A stretch of DNA of 64,000 nt from Paraburkholderia polaris (GCF_012927345.1 NZ_JABBGJ010000043.1:31714-95713); one strand, 5' to 3'; counted from the first letter of the stretch, positions 51,012-60,424 are shown. The notes: generated by a model from the letters alone, not told the origin. A program made the numbers and translations.

Positions 51012-52049
51012 ATGGCAAAGATCTTTATCTACGGTGCCGGCTCTATTGGTTGCTATGTCGGCGGACGGCTTCTTGCCGGAGGTAGCGACGTCAGTTTCAT
51101 CGGACGTGCACGCGTGGCCGACCAGTTGCGCAATCAAGGCATCACGCTGTCGCGGCACGACGATAGCCGCTGGCATGCTCCGTCGGAGCGCATCGACGTA
51201 TCGACGGACGCTGCCAGCGCCGCCGCAGCCGATCTCGTGCTCGTCACCGTCAAGTCTGCCGCGACGCCCACAGCCGCGGCCGAACTGGCGAACGTGCTAC
51301 GCCCCGGCACGATCGTCGTGAGCTTCCAGAACGGCATTGGCAATGCGGACGTGCTGCGCGCCGCGCTGCCACAGCACACGGTGCTCGAAGGGATGGTGCC
51401 GTTCAATGTCGTCGAACGCGGCCCTGGCGTATTTCATCAGGGCTCAGGGGGCGAGCTGGAGATAAAGCATGCACCGGCCATGCAGCCGTTCGTCGACGAG
51501 TTCAGGAAAGCGGGTCTGCCGCTGATCCAGCACGCCGATATGTTGCCGGTGCAGTGGGCGAAGCTGTTGCTCAATCTCAACAATGCCATCAACGCGCTAG
51601 CGAACCGCCCTTTGAAGGAGGAGCTCTCGCAACGCGCCTACCGGCTCTGTCTCGCCATGGCGCAGAAAGAAGCGCTCGCGCTTCTGAAGCTAGCCGGCAT
51701 ACGGCCAGTCAAAGTGACGCCGCTACCCACTTCCTGGATACCGGGTGTGCTCAGCGTACCTGATGCGTTGTTCGAACGGCTGGGCCGCGCGATGCTGACG
51801 ATCGATCCGCTCGCGCGCTCGTCGATGTCCGACGATCTGGCCGCAGGGCGCGCCACGGAAATCGACTGGATCAACGGCGAGGTCGTGCGCCTCGCCCAAC
51901 GCCTTGGGAGAACGGCGCCTGTGAACGAACGGCTATGCGCACTCGTGCGGGAAGCCGAGCGAGCCGACGTGCGCCCTTCATGGTCAGGCGAAGCACTGCT
52001 GGCCGAGTTGCGGGCTGCAGCGCATGCCACTTTGGCACTCGCGAACTGA
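51012..52049 (+). CDS. 2-dehydropantoate 2-reductase family protein
   Basis: The 345-residue protein begins MAKIFIYGAGSIGCYVGGRL, with the GxGxxG NADPH fold. FQNGIGNADVLRA follows, then the catalytic Lys region WAKLLLNLNNAINAL, with the SSMSDDLAAGRATEIDWINGEV substrate segment near the C-terminus. The family includes PanE but is broad. A paralogue beside a class II aldolase suggests a catabolic 2-keto acid reductase rather than pantothenate synthesis. The start is ATG 51012. Confidence 0.88.
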   Translation: MAKIFIYGAGSIGCYVGGRLLAGGSDVSFIGRARVADQLRNQGITLSRHDDSRWHAPSERIDVSTDAASAAAADLVLVTVKSAATPTAAAELANVLRPGTIVVSFQNGIGNADVLRAALPQHTVLEGMVPFNVVERGPGVFHQGSGGELEIKHAPAMQPFVDEFRKAGLPLIQHADMLPVQWAKLLLNLNNAINALANRPLKEELSQRAYRLCLAMAQKEALALLKLAGIRPVKVTPLPTSWIPGVLSVPDALFERLGRAMLTIDPLARSSMSDDLAAGRATEIDWINGEVVRLAQRLGRTAPVNERLCALVREAERADVRPSWSGEALLAELRAAAHATLALAN

Positions 52050-52167
52050 ATGGCCGCTTGCTGGGTGGATCCGACGTCTGAACGTCCGAGCGACGGTGCG
52101 GGCGAATGACGCTTCATGGCCGGGACGCGGTCCATCGACCTCATCGCGCCGATGCTCATTGAAGCGA

Positions 52168-52530
52168 TTAGCCCCCGGCCCGCTTCGCGTTGTGGCCGTA
52201 CTTCTTGAGCGCTTCGATGACACGCTCGCAATGGTCACCCTGCACCTCAATCACACCATCTTTGACTGTTCCGCCAGAACCGCAGGCCGTGCGCAACTGC
52301 TTGCCTAGCAACGCCAAGGCGAGCGGATCGAGCGCCAGCCCTTTAACGAGCGTCACGCTCTTCCCGCCCCGGCCTTTGGTCTCGCGAGTCACCCGCACGA
52401 CGCCGTCACCTGCCGGTAGTGCCCTGGCAACCGTCTTGCAGACACATTCAGCGAGCACCTGCCGGCATTCGGGACACATCCGCCCGCCATCGGTGGAATA
52501 GACAAGGCCGCCTTTGGAACTACTCTTCAT
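52168..52530 (-). CDS. SUI1/YciH-family translation initiation factor homologue
   Basis: The 120-residue protein has MCPECRQVLAECVC (a four-Cys zinc-ribbon-like element, about residues 18-31) and the SUI1 core TRETKGRGGKSVTLVKGL. CGSGGTVKDGVIEVQGDHCERVIEAL follows. Bacterial YciH is an eIF1 homologue with an initiation-fidelity role. The ATG at 52530 has GAGTAAG upstream. It is followed downstream on the same strand by nothing; the upstream neighbour is the LysR gene, read the same way. Confidence 0.92.
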   Translation of the reverse strand: MKSSSKGGLVYSTDGGRMCPECRQVLAECVCKTVARALPAGDGVVRVTRETKGRGGKSVTLVKGLALDPLALALLGKQLRTACGSGGTVKDGVIEVQGDHCERVIEALKKYGHNAKRAGG

Positions 52531-52609
52531 GATTGGCTTACTCAAACACGCTTAAGTCGGGAATCGGCACGAGTTTAGCTGCATCGATCGCGCAGATCGA
52601 CAGCCGCAG

Positions 52610-53461
52610 CTAGCGTCTCAACTCGGCAAGAATTTTCTCCGCCAGAAAATCGCAAGGCGGCCGCTTCGAGGTCGTGCTTCGCGCCAGCACCATTTCGAGC
52701 GCGGGAATCTCGGGCAATCCGTGCGCACGTCCCAGCAGCGCGAAGTGCGCCGGGACCGCGCATCGTGCGAGCGGGACAATGGCCAGCCCGGCTTCAGCCA
52801 TCGACAGCAGGCCGAGCAGACTTGGACTTTCATACGAGGTCCGGTAGGGAATCTTCGCGCGCTCGAGGCTGCGAATCGCATTCTCACGCGCGACGCTGCC
52901 CGGCAGAAACACGGCGATCGGCAACGGCCGTTCGCGCCATATGTCATCGGCGCCCGGCGCCGCCGCCCATTCCATCGGCTCGAGCCGGATGAACTCGCCT
53001 GACAAGCCCTTGACTCGCGTCGCGCACACAAGGTCGACGGAGCCATCTTTCACCATCGGCGCAAGTGCGACGCTCGGCAAACCTACGACCTGAATTTCCA
53101 CCTTCGGATAGGTCGCCGAAAACTTCTTGAGGATCGGCGGCAACAGCGACGACGCATAATCGTCCGGCACGCCGATGCTCACACGCCCAGTCACGTCCGG
53201 CCTAACCACGGCAGCCCAGGCCTCGTCGCGCAATGCGAGCATGCGGCGAGCGTACGTCAGCAGGACTTCGCCGTCCTGCGTCGGGATCACACTTCTCGGC
53301 TTGCGGACGAACAGCGGCTTGCCCAGCGCAGTCTCGAGCGTCTTGATCTGCATGCTCACCGCCGATTGCGAACGATGCACGACTTCCGCCGCCCGGCTGA
53401 TGTTACCGGTGTCGGCGACGGCGACGATCATGGTCATGACGTCCAGGTCGAGTGCTTTCAA
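52610..53461 (-). CDS. LysR-family transcriptional regulator
   Basis: The 283-residue protein has a LysR HTH (VMTMIVAVADTGNISRAAE, then RSQSAVSMQIKTLE) and an effector domain of normal length (VSIGVPDDYASSLLPPILKKF onwards). It is divergent from an alpha/beta hydrolase gene with 96 bp between, the usual LysR arrangement, so the hydrolase is the likely target. The intergenic DNA is AT-rich (about 53465-53510), suiting overlapping promoters. Confidence 0.94.
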   Translation of the reverse strand: MKALDLDVMTMIVAVADTGNISRAAEVVHRSQSAVSMQIKTLETALGKPLFVRKPRSVIPTQDGEVLLTYARRMLALRDEAWAAVVRPDVTGRVSIGVPDDYASSLLPPILKKFSATYPKVEIQVVGLPSVALAPMVKDGSVDLVCATRVKGLSGEFIRLEPMEWAAAPGADDIWRERPLPIAVFLPGSVARENAIRSLERAKIPYRTSYESPSLLGLLSMAEAGLAIVPLARCAVPAHFALLGRAHGLPEIPALEMVLARSTTSKRPPCDFLAEKILAELRR

Positions 53462-53557
53462 TTGGGTTGGTATCAGAAAATTAGATAGATTCGATCAATA
53501 TTACGCGATTTTCCAAGCTGGCGACATCGGGCATAGTGACCGTCAAGGAGCCACTCA

Positions 53558-54409
53558 ATGAACGCCCGTACCGACCTCTCAGTGCTTGCCACGCCGGAAT
53601 TGTCCTTTGCGACCGTCGGATCGGGCATCTGTGTGCCGTATGTCGAGTGCGGAGACGGCGAACCGCTGATCTTCGTGCATGGGTCGCTTTGCGACTATCG
53701 CTACTGGGATGCGCAGACTGCGGCGCTGTCGCAGCATTTCCGCTGCATCTCGGTGAGCCTGAGCCACTACTGGCCGGCAAGCGAGGCTTGCATCCAGGGG
53801 GAATTCGGCTGGCAGACGCATGTCGCCGAGCTGGCCGAGTTCATCGAGGCGATCGACCTTGGGCCCGTGCATCTGGTCGGGCATTCGCGTGGCGGCTGCG
53901 TGGCGTTTCATGTCGCACGCGACTATCCGCGACTCGTGAAGACATTGACGCTCGCCGACCCGGGCGGTCCGCTGCAGATCGAGGGGATGCCGGACGCGTC
54001 GCTGCCGGGCGCGACCAATGTGCTGCGCGCGCGCGTCGCTGAACTCATCGAGAGCCAGCAGATCGACGCGGGACTGGAGCTGTTCGTGGATTCGGTCAGC
54101 GCGCCCGGATCATGGCGCAAGAGTCCGGTTGCGTTCCGCACCATGGCGATCGACAACGCGGGCACGCTGCCCAAGCAGCTCCGCGATCCGTTGCCCGCCT
54201 ATTCCCGTGAAACGGCACGCGATGTGAAATGCAGGACCTTGCTGATCGACGGCCAGCGCAGCCCTCGGATCTTCCGCAACAACGTTGAAAAGCTCGCAGA
54301 ATGGATCGACTATGCGGAGAGGCAAACCATTTCCGGTGCGTCACACGGGATGAATGTGTCGAATGCCGGTGCTTTTAACCGGCTTGTGCATGCCTTCGCA
54401 AGTTTCTAA
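53558..54409 (+). CDS. Alpha/beta fold hydrolase
   Basis: The 283-residue hydrolase has FVHGSLCDYRYWDAQ (oxyanion region), the nucleophile elbow VGHSRGGCVAFH and Asp in TLLIDGQRSP, and the catalytic His in SGASHGMNVSN. This is a complete triad. ATG 53558 follows AAGGAG. It is divergently paired with a LysR regulator. The substrate is unknown; esterase or C-C hydrolase activity is possible. Confidence 0.9.
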   Translation: MNARTDLSVLATPELSFATVGSGICVPYVECGDGEPLIFVHGSLCDYRYWDAQTAALSQHFRCISVSLSHYWPASEACIQGEFGWQTHVAELAEFIEAIDLGPVHLVGHSRGGCVAFHVARDYPRLVKTLTLADPGGPLQIEGMPDASLPGATNVLRARVAELIESQQIDAGLELFVDSVSAPGSWRKSPVAFRTMAIDNAGTLPKQLRDPLPAYSRETARDVKCRTLLIDGQRSPRIFRNNVEKLAEWIDYAERQTISGASHGMNVSNAGAFNRLVHAFASF

Positions 54410-54636
54410 TCAATCCAGTTCTCTCACTACTCTGATCCATATAGCCTCCCTTTCGGGCTAAGACGCTTCGCTTCGGGATTCCGAAAGCACATAACATTCA
54501 GACATACCGGCGGCCGGTAGTGATTCAATCTGGATTTGATCATGCGCGAGACCGCGTCAATCAGATACTTATTTTTTATTAATCGTCCTCAAAAACTCTC
54601 CGCACCTTGCACAGACAGTGGGGCGCAGCGGCTCAA

Positions 54637-54665
54637 GCCACCGGCTTGCCGAGCAAGCCGGTGGC
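54637..54665. terminator. 12-bp perfect hairpin at the convergent gene ends
   Basis: GCCACCGGCTTG (54637-54648), CCGAG loop, CAAGCCGGTGGC (54654-54665). It lies eight bases past the PRC-barrel gene's stop (minus) and about 230 bp past the hydrolase's stop (plus). There is no clear U-tract on either side, so it may be a 3'-end stabiliser or a Rho-independent terminator of non-standard form. Confidence 0.5.
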
Positions 54666-54672
54666 ACTGCTA

Positions 54673-55110
54673 TTAATGGTGACCGAAGTCCTTGCGTTCA
54701 ATCGGAACGGTGCGCACCTTCGCATACTGGAAGGCAGGAATCGACTTCACTGCATCGCGCGTGGCGCCAGCCCACACGAGCTTGCCGTCTACGTAATCCA
54801 GTTGCGACATCGGAATCGCCACGTCATGCTGGGACACGCCGAGAAACTGATGAGCTGCCACGATACCAAACGAAACAGCGTTATCCGGTGCGATGATGAT
54901 ATCGTGCAGCACCCCTACTTTCTCACCGCTATCGTTGTAGATGCTTTTGCCGAGCAGGCTCTTCTTCACGCTCCAGCCCTCCACGATGAGTTGCGACTGC
55001 TCGACAGTGACGCCGATGGTCTGCGCCCCTGCGATCTGTGCGCTTGCTTGCTGGCAAACCGCGCTAAAAGCCGACGCGGCGATAAAAATGAGTGCCCACT
55101 TTGCCTTCAT
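54673..55110 (-). CDS. PRC-barrel domain exported protein
   Basis: The 145-residue protein has a signal peptide (MKAKWALIFIAASAFSAVCQQASA) followed by a PRC-barrel domain (WSVKKSLLGKSIYNDSGEKVGVLHDIIIAPDN). The periplasmic beta-barrel is found in photosynthetic reaction centres, RimM and many stress-induced bacterial proteins. The ATG at 55110 follows GGAG; the longer open frame upstream is not coding. It is 271 bp downstream of the poxB gene, which is read the same way. Confidence 0.92.
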   Translation of the reverse strand: MKAKWALIFIAASAFSAVCQQASAQIAGAQTIGVTVEQSQLIVEGWSVKKSLLGKSIYNDSGEKVGVLHDIIIAPDNAVSFGIVAAHQFLGVSQHDVAIPMSQLDYVDGKLVWAGATRDAVKSIPAFQYAKVRTVPIERKDFGHH

Positions 55111-55381
55111 GATTGTTTCTCCAGGAATGAATGATTCAAAACGATAGGTCGCACAAGGTGACCGCGCGGATGGCGCTGTTCGCCTGTGTCGCGCCGGCCA
55201 ACACTGTGGACCCATTTCGCACATGCCGTTTTCCAATTCGCACGACGACAGCATCCGCGCGTTAGAAACGCCACGCCATGTCACGCAAACGCGGCAAGGC
55301 CGTGCTGGCCGCAGGCAGGTTCATAGGGCCTTCGTCCGTTGCTGAACGCCTCTCTGTTTGCGGTTTTGCACGGCCTGCGGC

Positions 55382-57103
55382 TCAGCGCAAGTTGGTCCGG
55401 ACCAATTCGACGATCTCATCGCCTCTTCCGCTGAGGATCGCCCGCAGCATGTAGAGACTGAAACCCTTCGCCTGGGCGGCCTCGACCTTCGGTGGCATGG
55501 CCAGTTCGTGTTTGGACGTTACGACGTCCACGAGCGCCGGGCCGGGATGATCGAACGCCTGCTTCAACGCACCCGCCACGCCCTCGGACTCTTCGACCCG
55601 GATGCTGAAAATGCCCGCGCCTTTGGCGATCGCAGCGAAGTCGGTTTTGCTGAGGTCGACGTTGGTATCGAGGTAACCGCCCGCCTTCAATTCCATCGAC
55701 ACGAAGCCCAGCAGACTGTTGTTGAACACCACCACCTTGATCGGCAAGTCGAGTTGCCGTGCGGTAAGCAAGTCGCCGAGCAGCATCGACAGGCCGCCAT
55801 CGCCTGACAGCGACACCACTTGCCGATCAGGATGCGCGCCTTGCGCGCCGAGCGCCTGCGGCATCGCATTCGCCATCGATCCATGATTGAACGATCCGTG
55901 CAATTGGCGCTTGCCGTTCATCGTCAGATAGCGGGCGGCCCAGATGGTCGGCGTGCCGACGTCGGCGGTGAAGATCGCGTCGTCGGACGCGGTCTCGTCG
56001 ATTAGCTTCGCCAGATATTGCGGGTGGATCGGCCGCCCCGGGCCAGAAGGTGTCGCGAGGTCGTCCAGCCCCTTGCGGGCCGACAAGTAGTGCTTGCGCG
56101 CGTTGTCGATGAAACCGCGATCCAGCTTGCGCTGCAGCTTCGGCAGCGTCGCCGCGATGGTTTCCTTGACCGTGCCCACGAGCCCCAGCGCAAGCGGCGC
56201 GCGGTGGCCGAGTTGCGACCCCTTCCAGTCAATCTGGATGACCTTCGCGTCGGCGGGATAGAACGGGCGATAGGGAAAGTCGCAGCCGAGCAACAACAGC
56301 GTGTCGCAGGACATCATCGCGTGATAGCCCGAGCTGAAGCCGATCAGCCCGGTCATGCCGACGTCGTACGGGTTGTCGTATTCAATGAACTGCTTGCCGC
56401 GCAGCGCATGGACCACTGGCGCGCCAAGGGTCTCGGCAAGCGCGACGACTTCGTCGTGCGCGCCTTGCACCCCGCTGCCGCACATGATCGTGACCGCATC
56501 CGACGCATTCAGCATCGCGGCCAGCCGATCGATATCCGTCTCCGCGGGCAAGATCCTTGGCGGTGCGCTTTCTGTCCACGACGGCATTTCGTCGGGTCCT
56601 TCGCTTAACGCCACATCGCCCGGCAGCACGATCACCGCGACGCCGCGCTCCTCGATCGCGGTGCGCATTGCACGCGCCAGCACACGCGGAAACTGCGCTG
56701 CAGACGACACGACCTCGACGTAGTGACTGCATTCCTTGAACAATTCCTGCGGGTGCGTTTCCTGAAAGTAGCCGAGCCCGATTTCCGTCGACGGGATATG
56801 CGCGGCGATCGCGAGCACCGGCTGATGATTGCGATGGCAATCGAAGAGGCCGTTGATCAAATGCAGGTTGCCCGGCCCACAACTACCGGCGCACACCGCA
56901 AGACGCCCAGTAGAAGCGGCGTCCGCCCCGGCCGCGAACGCGGCCGCCTCCTCGTGGCGGGTGTGCATCCAGCGAATCGATCCGGTCTGATCGAGGCTGT
57001 AGGCGAGTCCGTTCAGGCTGTCGCCCGTCACGCCCCAGATTCGTTCGACGCCAGCAGCGGCGAGCGTGTCGGCGAGATATCCGGCAATGGTATTCCTGGC
57101 CAT
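55382..57103 (-). CDS. poxB: Ubiquinone-dependent pyruvate dehydrogenase (pyruvate oxidase)
   Basis: The 573-residue ThDP/FAD enzyme has catalytic Glu in HTRHEEAAAFAAGAD, GSCGPGNLHLINGL, and GDGGLSMLLGDL ending NNSLLGFVSME (ThDP/Mg site). The C-terminal peptide SLYMLRAILSGRGDEIVELVRTNLR closely matches the lipid-activated membrane-binding tail of E. coli PoxB. It converts pyruvate to acetate and CO2 and reduces ubiquinone at the membrane. The ATG at 57103 has AAGGAG upstream. It is a second copy beside the divergent paralogue at 28527-30236. Confidence 0.95.
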   Translation of the reverse strand: MARNTIAGYLADTLAAAGVERIWGVTGDSLNGLAYSLDQTGSIRWMHTRHEEAAAFAAGADAASTGRLAVCAGSCGPGNLHLINGLFDCHRNHQPVLAIAAHIPSTEIGLGYFQETHPQELFKECSHYVEVVSSAAQFPRVLARAMRTAIEERGVAVIVLPGDVALSEGPDEMPSWTESAPPRILPAETDIDRLAAMLNASDAVTIMCGSGVQGAHDEVVALAETLGAPVVHALRGKQFIEYDNPYDVGMTGLIGFSSGYHAMMSCDTLLLLGCDFPYRPFYPADAKVIQIDWKGSQLGHRAPLALGLVGTVKETIAATLPKLQRKLDRGFIDNARKHYLSARKGLDDLATPSGPGRPIHPQYLAKLIDETASDDAIFTADVGTPTIWAARYLTMNGKRQLHGSFNHGSMANAMPQALGAQGAHPDRQVVSLSGDGGLSMLLGDLLTARQLDLPIKVVVFNNSLLGFVSMELKAGGYLDTNVDLSKTDFAAIAKGAGIFSIRVEESEGVAGALKQAFDHPGPALVDVVTSKHELAMPPKVEAAQAKGFSLYMLRAILSGRGDEIVELVRTNLR

Positions 57104-57356
57104 GCTTGACTCCTTTTCACGGAAGATAAAGACCGACCGGGCGCTGACGAATCGGGGCGGCGTCCGACCTGATCGGGACAAACCTTTGCCGCGAATCGGC
57201 TCGGCGTGTTCCGTTTCAATCAGGCAACACTATCGGAAGATCTGGAGAATGTCTTGAATCGCGTCTAAAAACTACTGGAGGAATCTGGTCTGAAGAGATG
57301 CCGCTCCGGTCCGGTCGGCAAAAACGTCCTCACAAACATCTGGCGCGAACCGCCCT

Positions 57357-57746
57357 TCATCCCAGGGAGGGCATTCGCGCGATCGCGGAAGCCAGAATCA
57401 TCGCGTTGGCGTTCGCTGGAACCGCGCTGCGCACCCTCGGCTTATAGATGAAATCATCGCGGCGGATCACCGCCCCGCTCAGCGCACAGCGTCCTTTTTT
57501 TCGGGCGCGGCAGCTGATCCACACCTGGTCGGCGTAGCGGCAGCGCGTTGCATCCTGCCAGAGAACCGCGATCGACGTGACAGACAAACGCTCGATCACT
57601 TCGACCTGTATGTGCGGCGACAGCGCATACGCAGCGATGCCAGGCGCGGGTCGCGCAAGGTACGCTTCACCCGCACCTTCACCGTGATAGCCAGCCAGAA
57701 GCGCATCGATCACATGATCCCACACAGGCGCACGGCTGCCATTCAT
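57357..57746 (-). CDS. DUF3331 domain protein
   Basis: The 129-residue protein resembles the Burkholderiales DUF3331 family: VWDHVIDALLAG near the start, VEVIERLSVTSIAVLWQDATRCRYADQVW, RGCALSG-like KGRCALSGAVIRRDDFIYKPR, and NANAMILASAI near the end. The function is unknown. A conserved pair of cysteines, here in SCRARKKGRC, occurs in a possible metal or redox site. The ATG at 57746 overlaps (TGATG) the stop of a 45-codon frame with its own ribosome site; GTG 57758 is the alternative. Confidence 0.8.
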   Translation of the reverse strand: MNGSRAPVWDHVIDALLAGYHGEGAGEAYLARPAPGIAAYALSPHIQVEVIERLSVTSIAVLWQDATRCRYADQVWISCRARKKGRCALSGAVIRRDDFIYKPRVRSAVPANANAMILASAIARMPSLG

Positions 57747-57883
57747 CACCGCGGCCACTTTCTCGTTCGGAGCGCAACACGTTTCACGCCGGACTCGCGC
57801 GTCTGCCGGATGCCCAGCGAAGAAAACGGAATCTCGAGTTCCGACGGCGTCACGGCGTCGGCAGAAAAATCCGGGGTGCTCAT
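57746..57883 (-). CDS. Short coupled upstream frame (45 aa), unknown function
   Basis: The frame encodes MSTPDFSADAVTPSELEIPF and a basic tail ending RTRKWPR. ATG 57883 has GAGG eight bases upstream, and the stop TGA shares its A with the following ATG (TGATG). The overlap suggests translational coupling to the DUF3331 protein. No relatives are recognised. Confidence 0.45.
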   Translation of the reverse strand: MSTPDFSADAVTPSELEIPFSSLGIRQTRESGVKRVALRTRKWPR

Positions 57884-57936
57884 ACTTTCGACCTCATCTA
57901 ACACGTCAAGCTGGTGACGGCATACGGATACGGTGT

Positions 57937-59451
57937 CTACCAGCTGAATTTCATTTCGACGCCGACGTAGTCGGCATTGCGCGCGCCCAGGTCGCGCAGC
58001 GACTGCCCGACCTGGAAATGCACGGCTTCGAGTGCCGCAGCGAGGTTCGCGCTGACCGCCCAGTCGGCGCGAAGCTGAGTATAAAAACCTGTCCAGCTGC
58101 TACCGTGTCCCGCCGTGCCCGGCACGACAGCCGCGCCTTGCTGGTACACCGCATCCGCGGTGGTCTCGCGCCATTGGAAACCCACGCCGGCCAGCAACGT
58201 CAGTTTGCTGTTCGGTTTGAGGATCAGTGATGGCTTGATATGAATCAGGTTCGTGTAGCCGGTATAGCCGGCCAGTGCGAAGTAGTAGCCATTCGGAAAT
58301 AACGCATTGAAAGTGCCGATGCGGCCATCGTTTGGATGGGTGTCGCCCGAAGCCGCATCCACCTGAATGCCGACCCGCGGCGTCCACGGCACCGAAGCCA
58401 GGGTGTACCCGGCCAGCGACCCCACCGCCCATGCACCGATCGTATCGCTGCCGACATGGCCCGACTGATACATCGCCTCGACGTCCCAGTCGAGATGATC
58501 GACGTTGCCGGCGTAGCGCGCATCGAACACGTCACGGTGCTCGTTGCCGCTCGCGTCGAGAAAATGCGCATTGTTGCGGTTGTAGCGGGAGTAGTACGCG
58601 GACAGATCGCCGGGCCCAACATCCTTGCGCTCCACGCGCACGCCACTGAAGGTCAGGTCGCGATTGGAGACGTCGTCGAAATCCGTGTTATCCCGATACT
58701 GAACCGGCTGTGTCGCGTAGGCGATCCAACGCCACGGGCCCGTTTCATAATCGGCCCAGATTGCGTCGAATGCCTGACGCACGTTCGGACCGTCGCGAAC
58801 CGAGATGAATCGTTGCAAGTCGAACGCCATCTCCTGCCGCCCAACCCGGAACTTGAAGGTACCGGGCCCCAGCGGCTCGGTGATGGCGACGAACGCCTGC
58901 CGCAAATCGAGGGGGTTCTTATCGACGGGCGTGACGTTGTCTTTGCCGTAGGGGCGCGCGTCCTCGAATTGCGTGAAGAACTGCACGTGGGGGCCGAGGC
59001 GCACATCCGCGTGGACTTCCAGGCGTTGCAGCACGTACGTGTCGTCGCGCCCTGACCCGAGGCCGAACAGCGGCGCGTCGTTCATTTCCAGCCGCTCACG
59101 CAACACCATGCCGAGCGAGATATACGCGTCCGGGTTGCCGAACAGCGGAATGTACTTCAGTGAATCGAAAGGCTGTTTCGGCACACAGGGATTGGCCAAC
59201 GCGGACCAGTTTTCCTGCCAGCGGTTGAACATGACCGCGGGGCGCGCGCACGAGGCACTCACGGCGGCAGCGGCCGTCGCGGTCGTGCCGCCCGCGGTGT
59301 TGGTATCGTCGGCGCCGCCGAGCGCAGTGTCCGCCGCTGAAACCGGCAGTGCGGCCGCGAGCCCCGTGCTGATCAGCAAAGCACGGGCAGCCCGCAGCGC
59401 GAAAAAGCGCGGCTCGCGCCTGCGGGTCTTAAGTGACCTGAACGGCTTCAT
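57937..59451 (-). CDS. Alginate-export-family outer-membrane protein
   Basis: The 504-residue protein has a signal peptide (FFALRAARALLISTGLAAALPVSA). A long beta-barrel follows, with YISLGMVLRERLEMNDAPLFG, VLQRLEVHADVRLGPHVQFFTQFEDAR, GRQEMAFDLQRFISVRDGPNVR and a C-terminal VGVEMKFSW. This matches the Alginate_exp/AlgE-like domain and the aromatic end of outer-membrane proteins. The start is ATG 59451; an ATG at 59472 overlaps the VOC gene's stop. It is 10 bp after the exported VOC gene, so the two are probably co-made. The exported solute is unknown. Confidence 0.85.
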   Translation of the reverse strand: MKPFRSLKTRRREPRFFALRAARALLISTGLAAALPVSAADTALGGADDTNTAGGTTATAAAAVSASCARPAVMFNRWQENWSALANPCVPKQPFDSLKYIPLFGNPDAYISLGMVLRERLEMNDAPLFGLGSGRDDTYVLQRLEVHADVRLGPHVQFFTQFEDARPYGKDNVTPVDKNPLDLRQAFVAITEPLGPGTFKFRVGRQEMAFDLQRFISVRDGPNVRQAFDAIWADYETGPWRWIAYATQPVQYRDNTDFDDVSNRDLTFSGVRVERKDVGPGDLSAYYSRYNRNNAHFLDASGNEHRDVFDARYAGNVDHLDWDVEAMYQSGHVGSDTIGAWAVGSLAGYTLASVPWTPRVGIQVDAASGDTHPNDGRIGTFNALFPNGYYFALAGYTGYTNLIHIKPSLILKPNSKLTLLAGVGFQWRETTADAVYQQGAAVVPGTAGHGSSWTGFYTQLRADWAVSANLAAALEAVHFQVGQSLRDLGARNADYVGVEMKFSW

Positions 59452-59461
59452 GGCGTTCGCG

Positions 59462-60424
59462 TCACTTGCCATCGTGCACTTCAGCAATGTAGCGGCCCGG
59501 GAATTCAAGCATGGCGGTCGTACCTGTTCCGCTGTGGTACGGCGGATAGAGCACCTTCGCGCCGGCCGCTTGCGCGCGCTCGATCGTCTGGGCGACATCT
59601 TCCACGCCATAACCGGTCGTTTCACTCCCGAACGGGACCGGCAGCTTGCCGTCCGTGACGAACACGACCATATGGCCGAAGCCCGAGCTGATACGGATCA
59701 CACGGATCGTCTCGCCCGGCCGGCCGATCACGCCGGCGTCCGCACGCGGGTTGTCCGACACCACCTTGCCGTGCGAGAAGCGCAGCCACCGGCGAACGAA
59801 GTTGTCCGCTTCGTAGCGCGACACATACACGCGGTTGTCCGGCACGCTCTGCAACGGCGCATAGTTCGGCGCCTTGGTGTGCCAATAGAGCTGCATCGTG
59901 ACGCCGCCCGGCCATTGAATGATCGCGTCCTTGCCGATCGGATCGTCGAACGGATCGACGACGATGTCGGCACCGGCCGCACGCGCGGCTTTCACCGCCT
60001 TATCGATATCGGTGACCAGATACCCGGTTCGCTCATTGCCGAACGGATACGGAATCGCAGTTTCAAAGCCGAACACCGAAAGCATGCCGACTGGTGTCTG
60101 CACATACTGCGACGCGGTCTTGCTCGGCGTAGGCGTCACCGTGAAGACCGCGCGCGGGGACGCTTTGCCACCGAACGTGGCAAGGAAGCTGGTGACGAAC
60201 GCATCGAGATCGGCCGAGGCGACATACACGTGCGTGGTGTCGTACTGCGCACCGACCGATACGTCGGCATGTTTCGCCGCGAGCGCGGCTTTGTCGGTCG
60301 GCACTTCCGGCGGCCCCGCATCGGCGAAGGCGGACGAAACAGACGTCAATCCAATCAGTAGCGCGGCGCAGAGAATGGCGACTGGACGGAACTGATGACG
60401 CGACTTGAACATTTGATTACCCAT
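59462..60424 (-). CDS. Exported VOC (glyoxalase/dioxygenase-fold) protein
   Basis: The 320-residue protein has a signal peptide (VAILCAALLIGLTSVSSAFADA). Two VOC-type modules follow: TTHVYVASADLDAFVTSFLATFGGKA and VYVSRYEADNFVRRWLRFSHGK, each followed by GYLVTDIDKAVKAARAAGADIV or GYGVEDVAQTIERAQAAGAKVL. VOC enzymes are usually cytoplasmic, so an exported two-module form is uncommon. The ATG at 60424 or 60412 is the start; neither has a strong ribosome site. It is upstream of the alginate-export-type gene. Confidence 0.85.
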   Translation of the reverse strand: MGNQMFKSRHQFRPVAILCAALLIGLTSVSSAFADAGPPEVPTDKAALAAKHADVSVGAQYDTTHVYVASADLDAFVTSFLATFGGKASPRAVFTVTPTPSKTASQYVQTPVGMLSVFGFETAIPYPFGNERTGYLVTDIDKAVKAARAAGADIVVDPFDDPIGKDAIIQWPGGVTMQLYWHTKAPNYAPLQSVPDNRVYVSRYEADNFVRRWLRFSHGKVVSDNPRADAGVIGRPGETIRVIRISSGFGHMVVFVTDGKLPVPFGSETTGYGVEDVAQTIERAQAAGAKVLYPPYHSGTGTTAMLEFPGRYIAEVHDGK

